Shown here piece after piece: positions 32,519 to 42,565 of a stretch of 64,000 nucleotides of DNA. The DNA is from Bombyx mori. Its lineage: Eukaryota > Arthropoda > Insecta > Lepidoptera > Bombycidae. The number at the start of each line of letters is the position of its first letter. Position 1 is the stretch's first letter. The translations under genes were made by a program, and so were the position numbers. The notes under the pieces are model-generated. The model did not search any database, had not been told where the DNA came from, and worked only from the letters and a program-made list of their open reading frames with translations. The stretch lies in contig NC_085121.1 of the NCBI RefSeq assembly GCF_030269925.1, positions 3,179,501-3,243,500 on the forward strand, in the 5' to 3' direction.

Positions 32519-32640
32519 AATGTTTTCTTCTTACATACTCTTCTATGATATACCATTTCTTCGCTCACTCCCCTCTTACACATATCGTCTTTCACGCAAT
32601 CCATTCATTTCTTCTTAGGTCTACCTCTTCCTCTAGGCAG
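32519..32640 (-). repeat. RTE-like LINE family A, 3' fragment
   Basis: The minus strand matches 19907-20000: GGTAGACCTAAGAAGAAATG, then GCGTGAAAGACGATATGTG. Confidence 0.7.
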
Positions 32641-32789
32641 TTTAGTCATAATTCGTATTCGGAGAAACTGAGTTCATTGCAATAAAAGTCAACAAAACAA
32701 ATAATGATTATTGAGACTTTTACAATAACAAACAGGTAAACAGACAGCTTCGTTCCTAGTTTACTAGTTTCACCAGAACAGGTGGACGA

Positions 32790-33205
32790 GTAAGGGCTCA
32801 GCGAGGAGGGATGGGATTTACTAACAACTGCCCAAACGCTTCAGGAGGAGTCCTAATAATTCAAGGGCAGCTGTCTCACGTATGTATCTACTACCGGATC
32901 GGAATCGCTGAGAAGTTCCGGCGAGAAATTCAGCGGGCTGATGTATGGGTTAGGTTGCACGTCGAACTATTGGCTGAGTTCGACGAGTACGGTCACCAGG
33001 GACCCTAAGCCTGCTCCTAGTGTTAGGGCTGTAAATTTCTAATGCAAGAGTTATTGGATCTGATGGATCCGTAAGGACGTGTGACTCGACCCGCAACATA
33101 CGCAACGTAATGTCGTACCTCCTTACGGGGGTACGAAACGGGCCTCGGGCGAACCCTACTGCCCGAGCAGAAGCTCCCTGCCTCAGGGCAGGGGTGAGAT
33201 GATGC
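32790..33205 (-). pseudogene. Jockey LINE family 2 C-terminal fragment
   Basis: On the minus strand it reads SHVLTDPSDPITLALEIYSP to VRRAT and a stop, then the 3' UTR. It is the same family as 53936-54603. Confidence 0.75.
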
Positions 33206-33216
33206 AGAGAGAGTGT

Positions 33217-33676
33217 AGATAGGCCGTTCGGATTGTCGATAATCCCATTCTCACGGATCGTTTGGAACCTCTGGGTCTGCGGAGGGACTCCGGTTCCCTC
33301 TGTATTTTGTACCGTATGTTCCATGGGGAGTGCTCTGAGGGATTGTTTGAGATGATCCCCTCATCTCCTTTGTATCATCGAACCTCCCATCATTGGAGCA
33401 GAGTTCATCCATATTATCTGGAACCGCTTCGTTCATCCATAATGCGTTTCCAGAGGTCTTTTTTGCCACGTACCATCCGGCTATGGAATGAGCTTCCCTC
33501 CACGGTGTTTCCCGAGCGCTATAATATGTCCTTTTTCAAACGAGGCTTGTGGAGAGTATTAAGCGGTAAGCAGCGGCTTGGCTCTGCCCCTGGCATTGCT
33601 GAAGCCCATGGGCGACGGTAACCACTCACCATCAGGTGGGCTGTATGCTCGTCTGCCTACAAGGGCAATAAAAAAA
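33217..33676 (+). pseudogene. Jockey LINE family 1 C-terminal fragment and tail
   Basis: It reads [10 protein letters not shown] to [40 protein letters not shown] and a stop, then the family tail and A run. It keeps the NELPSTVFPE stretch missing from the 995-codon copy. Confidence 0.88.
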
Positions 33677-34490
33677 AGGTAGATGGGTAGGTGTAGGAAG
33701 GTTCGGTATGCATGTACCAGTCACATACAATCGACACAGATACATATAATTAATATCGGCGGCTTGATTTGGAGTGGAGTGCTGCAAGAAAACGGTCGGG
33801 TCCCGGCGCGGCCTGTTGGCCGATTCCTCCTCATTTTTATTAATAACTCGACTCGACTTGACTCAACCCTGTCCACGCACCGGCTTTTTACATTGGCCTC
33901 ACGGTATCTACCTTAATTTTTTTTATATTAATCACAACAATATTTTAATATTACATAATTAGTTTTCCACGACAGCTATGCGTGTCTGTTAGTTAAGTTT
34001 GTAAAATTTTATTAATTAGATTATTTACGTAGAAGTAATTAGTTGAACGAAAAAATGGAATGCGTTAAAATAATATTATGTAATTTGTCGAGCATCTATT
34101 GCAGGAAAGTAGCTAACGTTTTCGCTATCAAAAAGCGTACATTCCTAAGTGATTTGCGAGAGCTTTTAAGCACCGGTACCCGTTTAGGGGCCTCCTTAAA
34201 TAAAGTGGAACATGAGTAGGTCGAGTTTCGGGAGTGTAAGTGGAAAAAATTGGAACAAGCAGGCATAACTTCCTCCCTTGAGGTTCGGAAACGCGATCAA
34301 CATGCGTAGACATAATGATATTGATTATCTTTGCTTTAACTGTGCCTACGAATGTGTACTACGAATAAATAATAAGTTATTTATTTTATTTATTCGTAGG
34401 TGCCTTAGCTGATATACGGATTAAAATACTTTGATCTGAAGCGAATACTTCAAAACAAAATTATGGCAGCGACTTTTTTTTTTCTCATAT
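33677..34490. other. No gene recognised
   Basis: It contains a short inverted repeat (ATTTATTTTATTTATTCG region, 34360-34400) and ends in a TAA microsatellite (34491-34512). Confidence 0.3.
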
Positions 34491-34507
34491 TGATGATAAT
34501 AATAATA

Positions 34508-35461
34508 ATAATATTTCCTCGGAAATGTGGGGGTCGTGGTATTTTGAATGCCAAGGATCTACATAACCGAGAGATATACAACCTTAGGGAAATTTTCCTT
34601 AAGATGAACGTTAATATGTATCGGGATGTCGTTGCAGTCGATAAGGGGCTAACACCGCTATCCTTAGCTAACGGGAATTGGAAGAGGCTGAAGGTAGAGA
34701 GTATTTCAGATCGCATAACCGTATGGAGGAGCAAGGAGTTACACGGTAGGTTCTACCGGGCTCTCACAGGGCCTGATGCAGACCAATTATCTTCCGTGGC
34801 CTGGTTACGATTCAGTAACCTCTTTGGGGAAACTGAAGGTTTTATCTTTGCAATTATGGACGAAGTTATCATGACGAACAACTACCGGAAATATATACTA
34901 AAGGATGGGACGGTCGACATTTGTCGGGCATGCCACCGTCCGGGAGAGTCTATTAGACATATTGTTTCTGGCTGTTCTCGGTTTGCTAACGGCGAGTACT
35001 TGCATAGACATAACCAAGTGGCTAGGATTATCCATCAACAACTTGCTCTGAAATATGGTTTTCTTGATTCTGCTGTACCTTATTACCAATACCAACCTCA
35101 ACCAGTTTTTGATAATGGTCATGTTACGATCTACTGGGACCGATCTATTATCACGGATAGGTATATTGTAGCCAATAAACCTGATATTGTGATAATAGAT
35201 CGATCTGCGCGTCGAGCAGTGTTGGTTGATGTCACCATTCCTCATGACGAGAACCTCGTGAAGGCAGAAAAGGACAAATTAATAAAATATTTAGACCTGG
35301 CCCATGAGAGTACCGCCATGTGGCATGTTGATTCAACCATGATTGTTCCAATAGTTGTGTCGGTACACGGCTTGATGGCGAAAAGTTTCGATCAACATCT
35401 TAAGAAACTTTCGTTATCCAGCTGGGTTAAGGGCCTAATACAGAAAGCAGTTATCCTATAA
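34508..35461 (+). pseudogene. R4/Dong-type LINE, 3' part, open frame
   Basis: It starts inside a TAA-rich microsatellite and encodes [20 protein letters not shown] to the end, with the zinc motif [18 protein letters not shown] and the endonuclease signature [10 protein letters not shown]...[11 protein letters not shown]. It is almost identical to 22806-23760 but without its frameshift. It lacks the reverse transcriptase, so it is a dead 5'-truncated copy although its frame is open to near the original end. Confidence 0.8.
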
Positions 35462-35462
35462 A

Positions 35463-35838
35463 TACTAGCTGACCCGGCAAACATTGTTTTGCCATATATA
35501 AGATTTCTAGGGAATATCTAGTGTAGAAAAAAAAACTAACTTATTGTAAGTGTGTAAGGATGTGGAATATGAGTGAAAAAGGCCTGGAGCGCTGTGAACG
35601 ATGAGGGAATGTTGGTTAAAAATAACAAAACATCAAACATTAAAAAAATATATAAACATAAAAAAAAAAAAAATTGGTGTGAACACCCCTTATCACTTAA
35701 AGGTTAGAAAAATAGATAGTAGCCGATTCTCAGGCTTACTCAATATGCATAAAAAATTTCATGAGAATCGGTCAAGCGGTTTCGGAGGAGTATGGCAACG
35801 AAAACTGTGACACGAGAATTTTATATATTAGATAAATA
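35463..35838 (+). repeat. Dispersed repeat beginning CTAGCTGACCCGGC
   Basis: It joins directly to the end of the LINE copy. It includes GAGAATCGGTCAAGCGGTTT and CGGAGGAGTATGGCAACGAA, blocks common in lepidopteran dispersed repeats. It is related at its start to 53324 and 13284. Confidence 0.5.
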
Positions 35839-36539
35839 AATAATAAAAATAAACATTTATTCCACATGATATTCATGAGTGTTTTATAATAAGTTAAGTG
35901 ATTGTTTCTGCATTTCTATAGCACGTTTGTGTGAGAAACAACGGATGAAGTTGAGTTGTCTCTCTTATCTTTGCCATCAAAAGAGCTATTCAGCTGCCTT
36001 ACACTTTTGTAACGCTCTTGTGATACCTATCTGTAAGCTTTGGTAGCAGACTAATAACAAACAGGTCTTATGATCGAACTCCCATCAACGGTATTTAAAA
36101 AATTTAATGTTTGGATCTTAGTAAGAATAACTGTAAGACAAGGTTAAAAAAAAGTGACGATATCATTCTTACAGATTATCATCTTCGATAGTAATAATAG
36201 TATTTGTTACTGATTTTGATCTGTAGCCGGAGAAAATGATATCGGTAAAACCAACATAATATCTAGAATATGATTTTTTTTTAAAAGATCTGAATATCTT
36301 TAATTAAAGTTATTTTTTCAATACGCTTCGCTGTTACCATCACGAAATATATGATATACACTATTTGTTGTGATTACACGCGCCCAACGTCTCGTAAGAT
36401 ATTTGGCCTATGATATAAATCTTCTCAGAGGCTGCTGACAATAACTGTATAAAACATTACACAACCAGAAGAATGTTTTAAAAATTACAAAGAAACATTC
36501 ATTTGAGTTATTGCAAACGAATTGGCGATTAAGACTTTA
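35839..36539. other. No gene recognised
   Basis: AT-rich DNA without recognised exon or element. Confidence 0.3.
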
Positions 36540-36541
36540 GA

Positions 36542-37890
36542 GAGAGAGGACACAAGGCGGTGTCCTCTCTCCTCTCTTGTTTTCAATTTTTATAAATTTT
36601 CTCACCCCTGAGCTACGGTGTGCATTTCATCTTTACGCCGATGATCTACAACTGTACGCACAAACCGATGTTGATCACATATCGGATGCTATTACCAAAC
36701 TAAACAATGATTTAAAATCAATCAAAAATTGGTCCGATAGGTTTGGTCTGGCGGTGAATCCTACCAAATGCCAGGCGTTAATTGTTGGTAGCCATCGAAA
36801 TATGAGTAAGATCAGTAATTTTAAGCTGCCGCCTGTTGTTTTCAATGACATAATCATCTCCTTTAGCCGAAACGTGAAAAATCCTGGATTACACATTGAC
36901 ACTACACTTGGTTGGAGAGCGCAAATAACATCCATTAGTCAAAAAGTCATCAGGACCTTGCGATCTCTCTATCGGCTAAAAAATATGCTACCATCAAATG
37001 TAAAGGCCATGCTTGTGCAGACTTTAATTTTCCCTATGGTAGACTACGGTGATGTGTGCTACTATGACCTGAATGCAGATCTCCTCAACAAACTAGACCG
37101 CCTTCTCAATAATTGCATTCGATTCGTTTTCAATCTTAGAAAATATGACCATGTGTCCGCACATCGAACTCGTCTGAAATGGTTACCGATCCGTCAGCGT
37201 AGAGAGGAGAGAGCGCTTACTACCTTGTTTTCTCTTTTGGACTCTGCCTCTTCACCCTCTTACTTAAAATCGCATTTTAAATACTTGAACGCAAGCCATG
37301 ACAAAATTCTACGTTCTTCACATAATCGTCTCTTACAATGTCCTATCCATCGCTCAGATTTTTTACATTCTTCTTTCTTTGTACAGTCCATAATATTATG
37401 GAATTCGCTTCCCAAAGAAATCAGGATGATCAGCAATCGCTTTACTTTTAAACTCAAAGTTCGCGAACACATCCACAAAAAACTGGAAGAATCATCTCCA
37501 AACTAGTTTATTTCATTTTTCAATTATTATTATTATATTATATATATATATATATATTTACTTTTAGCCATTCTTAACTATAATACTAAATTGTGTATTT
37601 TCATGTGTATATTATTGTGTGTAATTATGTGTATGTATGTATTTTACTATTTTATACATAGGTATATTGAATTGTAGTATGTGTATTCTATAATACTGAG
37701 ATATTATTTTAAGGAAGATTTTTGTTTTGAGTTTGTTCTTTTTTTTTGTTTTGTTGTTGTTGTTTGTTATTTTTTTTGTTAATGCACCTACCATGCATTA
37801 TCTCTGCACCACCCTATGGTCGACTGGAAGAGAATGCCCATGGCATTAAGTCCGCCTGTGTACAAGTTTTGTTTTGTGCATAAAGTATAT
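36542..37890 (+). pseudogene. CR1-like LINE, 5'-truncated (RT C-terminal half)
   Basis: The frame opens at 36550 with TQGGVLSPLLFSIFINFL, has HLYADDLQLYAQ, then NPTKCQ, MLPSNVKAMLVQTLIFPMVD and WNSLPKEIR, and stops at 37504-37506. The 3' UTR ends GTGCATAAAGTATATATATC. A second copy of the UTR lies at 62290-62510 on the minus strand. It is a truncated copy, so not a host gene. Confidence 0.8.
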
Positions 37891-38254
37891 ATATCATGTT
37901 ACTTTTTTTTTCAATTTCGCATGAGGTAAATGACGGATAGGAGTAAATTAAGTAGGAAACCAATATATTTGTTATATACCAATTATCCCCGCATCTAAGT
38001 ATTGTATTACATTCGCAGGTAGATGAAATTGGACCGGTGGAAAACTGGTTACCATAGATTAAATAAGCAAAGATGGCGAATCATCTCAATTTATAGAATA
38101 TTTTTGTTTATTTTTTTTAAACCATCCTGAGGATTTTTTTTCATTCGAAGATTTAAAAAGTTCATGTTCTTTTTGGTGTTGAGTGATTGTCGGATAGATT
38201 TCACAACGTGAAAACAAGTCCATCCTAGGATCGCGTTCAGAGGTAAAAATAATA

Positions 38255-38665
38255 ACATCACCCATGTATACCATTGCTCTTTGGGTGACCTTGAGCCTTC
38301 TCATAAGGCCCATTGTGAGCGACCACGTCTCAGTGCCATATGACATCAATGGCAACACACAGCAAATCAGAAATGAGGAGATTCGCAGGAAAACCATGGT
38401 AACCCATAGCCCAAAGGATTGCGACATTAAAGTGGCAGTGGGCAGGACACATTGCTCGCAGAACGGATGGCCGTTGGGGCCAGAAAGTTCTTGAGTGGTG
38501 ACCGCGCACTGGAAGGTGTAGCGTGGGTAGGCCTCCCACAAGATGGGCCGACGATCTATTGAGGTTCGCGGGGACCCGCTGGATGCAGGCAACGCAGGAC
38601 CGGTCTTTATGGCGAGGCTTGGGGGAGGCCTATGTTCAGCAGTGGACGTCCATAGGCTGATAAGA
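38255..38665. pseudogene. RTE-type LINE fragment with inverted 5' part
   Basis: 38265-38352 on the minus strand reads CVLPLMSYGTETWSLTMGLM to VTQRAM. 38357-38665 on the plus strand continues QIRNEEIRRK, then a frameshifted AGHIARRTDGRW and WMQATQDRSLWRGLGEAYVQ, ending in an AAG microsatellite. The two pieces are adjacent in the intact protein. Confidence 0.75.
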
Positions 38666-38679
38666 AGAAGAAGAAGAAG

Positions 38680-39087
38680 ATGTATACCATTTATAAGAAA
38701 ATGCGGTATCGATTATTAACGACTTGTGGGGTAATCTTTATTCTTTGGATGGTACAATCAGCCACTATAGTATTACTAATTACTGTAACACAATTACCTT
38801 CTAACCCTTCAGCGACTCGAGTAGTTAATAGCTTACCTAATAAAAGTTTTCTCTGACTTCAGATTGCATTACATTACAAAGTACAAACGACTTTTAGTTT
38901 AATTGTACAAAATACAAAAGACTCTTAGTAATAGTGACTTAATAGCGCTAATTTTGTTGGTAATGGGATTATAGACAAGCTTAACACTCTATTTGTCGTC
39001 TACGTTAAGAATGTAGACGTATTTATCGATAAAGACATGGTGGTTATTAGTTTTATTGGTTGGTATTAGGAGGCTGCATATGGTTGC
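38680..39087. other. No gene recognised
   Basis: AT-rich sequence, with TACAAAGTACAAACGACTTT and TACAAAATACAAAAGACTCT as a weak direct repeat (38876-38930). Confidence 0.3.
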
Positions 39088-39345
39088 ATCGTGGCCTAAA
39101 TGATAAGACGCCCGGTGCATTCGTATCAAGCGATGCAACTATGCCGGTGTTCGAATCTCGCAGGCAGGTATCAATTAAATTAATTAAATACGTCGTTACA
39201 TATTAATAAATGTTGCTGAACCACTTCTAATGTGAAGGAATAGCATTATGTAACAGAAATCAAACTTGCAAAAATAACAATTTGCGCATTTACGGACGGT
39301 AGGGTGTCTTGTGAGCTTGCAAGGGTAAGTACCACCACCCCGCTA
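39088..39345 (+). repeat. Bm1 SINE, 5' half
   Basis: It has the head CATCGTGGCCTAAATGATAA and the box GGTGTTCGAATCTCGCAGG, and stops after the GGTAAGTACCACCACCCCGC block. Confidence 0.8.
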
Positions 39346-39669
39346 TTAGAAAGTCAATGATTACAAATGAATATTTCGACAATTCAAAACCTTAGCCCGT
39401 AGGCCTTAAAGTTGATATTCATTTGTTCAATGATTTTTGAGGATACGACAAATTGACTTGCAAAAGGAAAATTAATGAGGGTACTATGGTGTTCTACCTT
39501 TAGGTATAATGGGAAACGATATTTTTGGGAGATACTACCGAGATACAAGTAAAAAAAAAGTTTAAAAGTAAAGAGTATTTTATTAGACACTTGGCAGTAT
39601 TTTACACTTACGATAAAACCTTAAAAAATAATTACATAACTAAACTGAGACATTGGGAGTGAATACAAT

Positions 39670-40035
39670 TTTTTTTTTGTTTCTTTTGCCAGCCAGATAA
39701 AGGGAATGTAGCTAATACAGAAAAGTCTTTTATGTCATATAGTCAAAGCCCTGTTTTGTTAAATAAATGAGAATAACATGAAATGAAATGAAATGTTCAT
39801 AATATCATGAAATGGGATGGAATTAAGGGATGTAGGATGATATAAATGAATCACCAAACGAAATGGTGAGATTCAAGGGACTCTTCGGAAGAATCAGAGA
39901 CGCTACTTTCAGTGAAATTGTTTTTTTTTTCACTCTTGTGCACTTTTACATATAGAAAATGATTAATATTCCCAATAAACAAACTTATTAAATAAAACAA
40001 TTAAAATAATTTCATTGCTCGCGTTCCTACCAAAG
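39670..40035 (-). repeat. Degenerate copy of the ~430 bp repeat
   Basis: It is similar in order to 26437-26862 (AAATGAAATGAAATG, GTGCACTTTTACATATAG, ATTTCATTGCTCGCGTTCC) with many differences. Confidence 0.55.
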
Positions 40036-41220
40036 AATCCCTTCATATAGAGATACTTGAACATAGAGTACAGAGTTGTGACAGATTAAAAAATGTTTAC
40101 ATATACAATGAGCACAGATAAATTATATTTTTCAATAATCTCAACATAATAAACGACTATACATACCATAAGCCTGAAGTAGAAATTAAATGCGATAAAT
40201 TATTAAACTCATTTACGTAGGCATGTTGTATCTTATCTGTGTGCCAAAGAATACATTCTGTCATATTTATTATCTGTGACTTCGAAACATTATCTGCATA
40301 AAATAAAAACATTATTCGGCATACATAAACATTACATATAAATAATTACATGGCGTTTCTCGTGTTCTGCTCATTATAATAATTATTGAAACGTAGAGCC
40401 ATTTTGCGTTAATTATCTTAATGAGTTTTAGAGACGTTTAATAATCGCATTGTTGGGCGCCACAAAATGGTGGGAAATGAGAAGGCGTCCTTACGAAGAG
40501 TACAAAAAAGTTTTAGTTAAAATTAAACATGAACTAATTAAAGTCGTACAGGAATTAGTTCCTCGGTCTTGTGCGGCCCTGTTGCTGCTCTTGGAAATCG
40601 TTGGAGGGCCGCTTCTGGTGTTGTCCCTGGAAGTTGAAAAGGCAGCTTTTAGTTCCAAGTAGGCTTTAAGTAGGCAATTTGTGGGTAGAAATATCGTATT
40701 AATATATTTATTGTCAATGCCTAATCATATTTCGGCATCTATATTTATATCTGCGGTAGGGAGCAGCTTGGCTATGTCATTGACATGCCCATGGGCGACG
40801 GTAACTACTCACAATCAGTTTTCTTTCAAGAATTTGACTTCCATTGCGCGGTATTTAAATGGATGATTACTCAATTTCTTTTAAAGTGTACTTTAGATTA
40901 TTTGTACGGATATACTTAAAATAATCCTTAAAAGAGGAACGACTTTCGACTTTGCGTTTTTAGTTTTTTCCTTTTTAGTAAGAAACATTGTTCACATATT
41001 AGGTGGGTTGGGTAGTTTCGCTTTGATTGTACACGCGATTTATAAATAGTATATAATTTATCATGAATCCTCGAATTAAATAATTTAATGAATAATTTAA
41101 CTAAAACTCAATATTCGTTTCTTGTTTTTGTAACACCTTCAATCATTCAACTCTCGCTTTGAGTGAAAGATAGAGTCGCCGTTCTATGTAAGAATTAATC
41201 AACAACAGGTGGATCTGTGT
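40036..41220. other. No supported gene; LINE tail remnant
   Basis: 40755-40818 is a diverged family 1 tail (GGGCGACGGTAACTACTCAC). An open frame at 40450-40662 has no recognisable protein features. Nothing else is seen. Confidence 0.35.
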
Positions 41221-41221
41221 A

Positions 41222-41443
41222 TCACTACATAGTATAAAACAAAGTCGCTTTCTCTGTCCCTATATCTGTCTGTCCCTATGTATGCTTACATCTTTAAAAC
41301 TACGCAACGGATTTTGAAGCGGTTTTTTTTAATAGATAGAGTGATTGAAGAGGAAGGTTTATATGTATAATAACATCCATTAAATAGTGGAGAAATCAAT
41401 AATAAATTACAGTTTCCGAAGCGAAGCGAGGGCGGGTCGCTAG
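41222..41443 (+). mobile_element. Non-autonomous Helitron, family 1, copy B
   Basis: TCACTACATAGTATAAAAC to GGGCGGGTCGCTAG is inserted between A and T. It is nearly identical to 21084-21296, with a 9-base difference (TATCTGTCTG duplication). Confidence 0.75.
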
Positions 41444-41868
41444 TACCTCATAAAGTTCTGTTTGTCAGTAACGTGCGAAGCTGTGAACGGTCTCAAGTGG
41501 CTTCCTTGAAGGTGGTCGAGTTGTGATTCAATATATTGTATCGAGAAAATGTACAGTTGTCATGTAAAATGTGTTTTAGTTTATTGTGGCACTGAGTTGA
41601 TTAATCGTGAATTTTTGACAAGAACTTACATTTTCATTGTAAACATTGTATTTTCATGGGTGTTCTTAATGCGACTAAATAAAAGACATATTAATACATT
41701 GGCTTTCGGCTGAGGATATAGCGGACTTTTGTAGATAGCATGTCATTAATGGAATTTTAGAAAAAATTCTGCATCTCGACAATATCTTAACGCATTACAA
41801 TTCTTATTCAGAATAGGATATTAATATGTATCGTTATCTGAAATTTTAGTTTCGATTAGTGTGCTTAG

Positions 41869-42031
41869 TGCGAGGTTTTTAACGTTCTCGATAGCGTAAA
41901 AGTTAACTCATATTTGTATGGAATGGGATTGTTTGCGTACGTTTGCCGCTAGGGGCGCTGTTCCAACTGCATACAAAATTGGCTTAACTTTTACGCTATC
42001 GAGAACGTTAAGAAACTCGCACTAAGCACAG
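41869..42031. mobile_element. Palindromic MITE, copy 2
   Basis: TGTGCTTAGTGCGAG begins it and its inverse CTCGCACTAAGCACA ends it; the inverted arms are about 60 bases with the centre CGTTTGCCGCTAGGGGCGC. Confidence 0.82.
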
Positions 42032-42338
42032 TGAGCTCTTTAGATTCAGTTAGCTAATCATCAGTTGCATCGAGATAATCCTAATATATAAGATTTCTAA
42101 CCTTAAGCCGACATAGTATAATAGACATCACAGCCGGAGCTCTGTGGACCGGCGCTCTGTCTAAATATATTTAATGTACATATTTTACTCGACAAATTGC
42201 AAGAGCTTGAGTGCTATTTAATCTTTATAAAATCAGCACGGACATAACATTAAATGTTCATATTTAAACCGATAAACGTAAAAACGATATTGTTATGGAA
42301 TTCAAATACATAACCAAAATTAGCTGTATTGAAGTTGG

Positions 42339-42565
42339 TTAAGATACCTGTCGCGCATCCTGCTGCTCTTCTTCTGGTGGTGGAGCGGTGGTGGTGGGGA
42401 TGTCGCAGTCCTCGGTGGGTGGTACCACGCATCTCAGCGAGCGCCTGTCAAACACCAACATAGCAGGGCAACGCTGCAGCCGAGGATATCCGCCCTGGCA
42501 CTGCCAGTACCGGTTGCAGGACTTGCCTAAGGGCACGTTACCGTTCGGGTCCTCGTTGCAGAGAG
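42339..42565 (-). CDS. CPAP3-like last exon
   Basis: The acceptor is TACCTTTTCAG. It encodes LCNEDPNGNVPLGKSCNRYW to the acidic, proline-rich tail. The stop TAA is at 42341-42339. A possible donor (CAG then GTATCT at 42347) lies just before it, so an additional exon cannot be excluded. Confidence 0.82.

Noticed and set aside
34463..35461. 332-codon frame as a host gene
   Set aside because: It matches the broken copy at 22806-23760 and has LINE zinc and endonuclease motifs.
36577..37506. 309-codon frame as a host gene
   Set aside because: YADD motif and truncated RT domain show it is a LINE; its 3' UTR recurs at 62290-62512.
40450..40662. Frame encoding a leucine-rich 70-residue peptide; nearby TTGGGCGCCA resembling a tRNA-Lys 3' end
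   Set aside because: No signal peptide, splice context or partner LTR; the primer-site-like word has no LTR end next to it.
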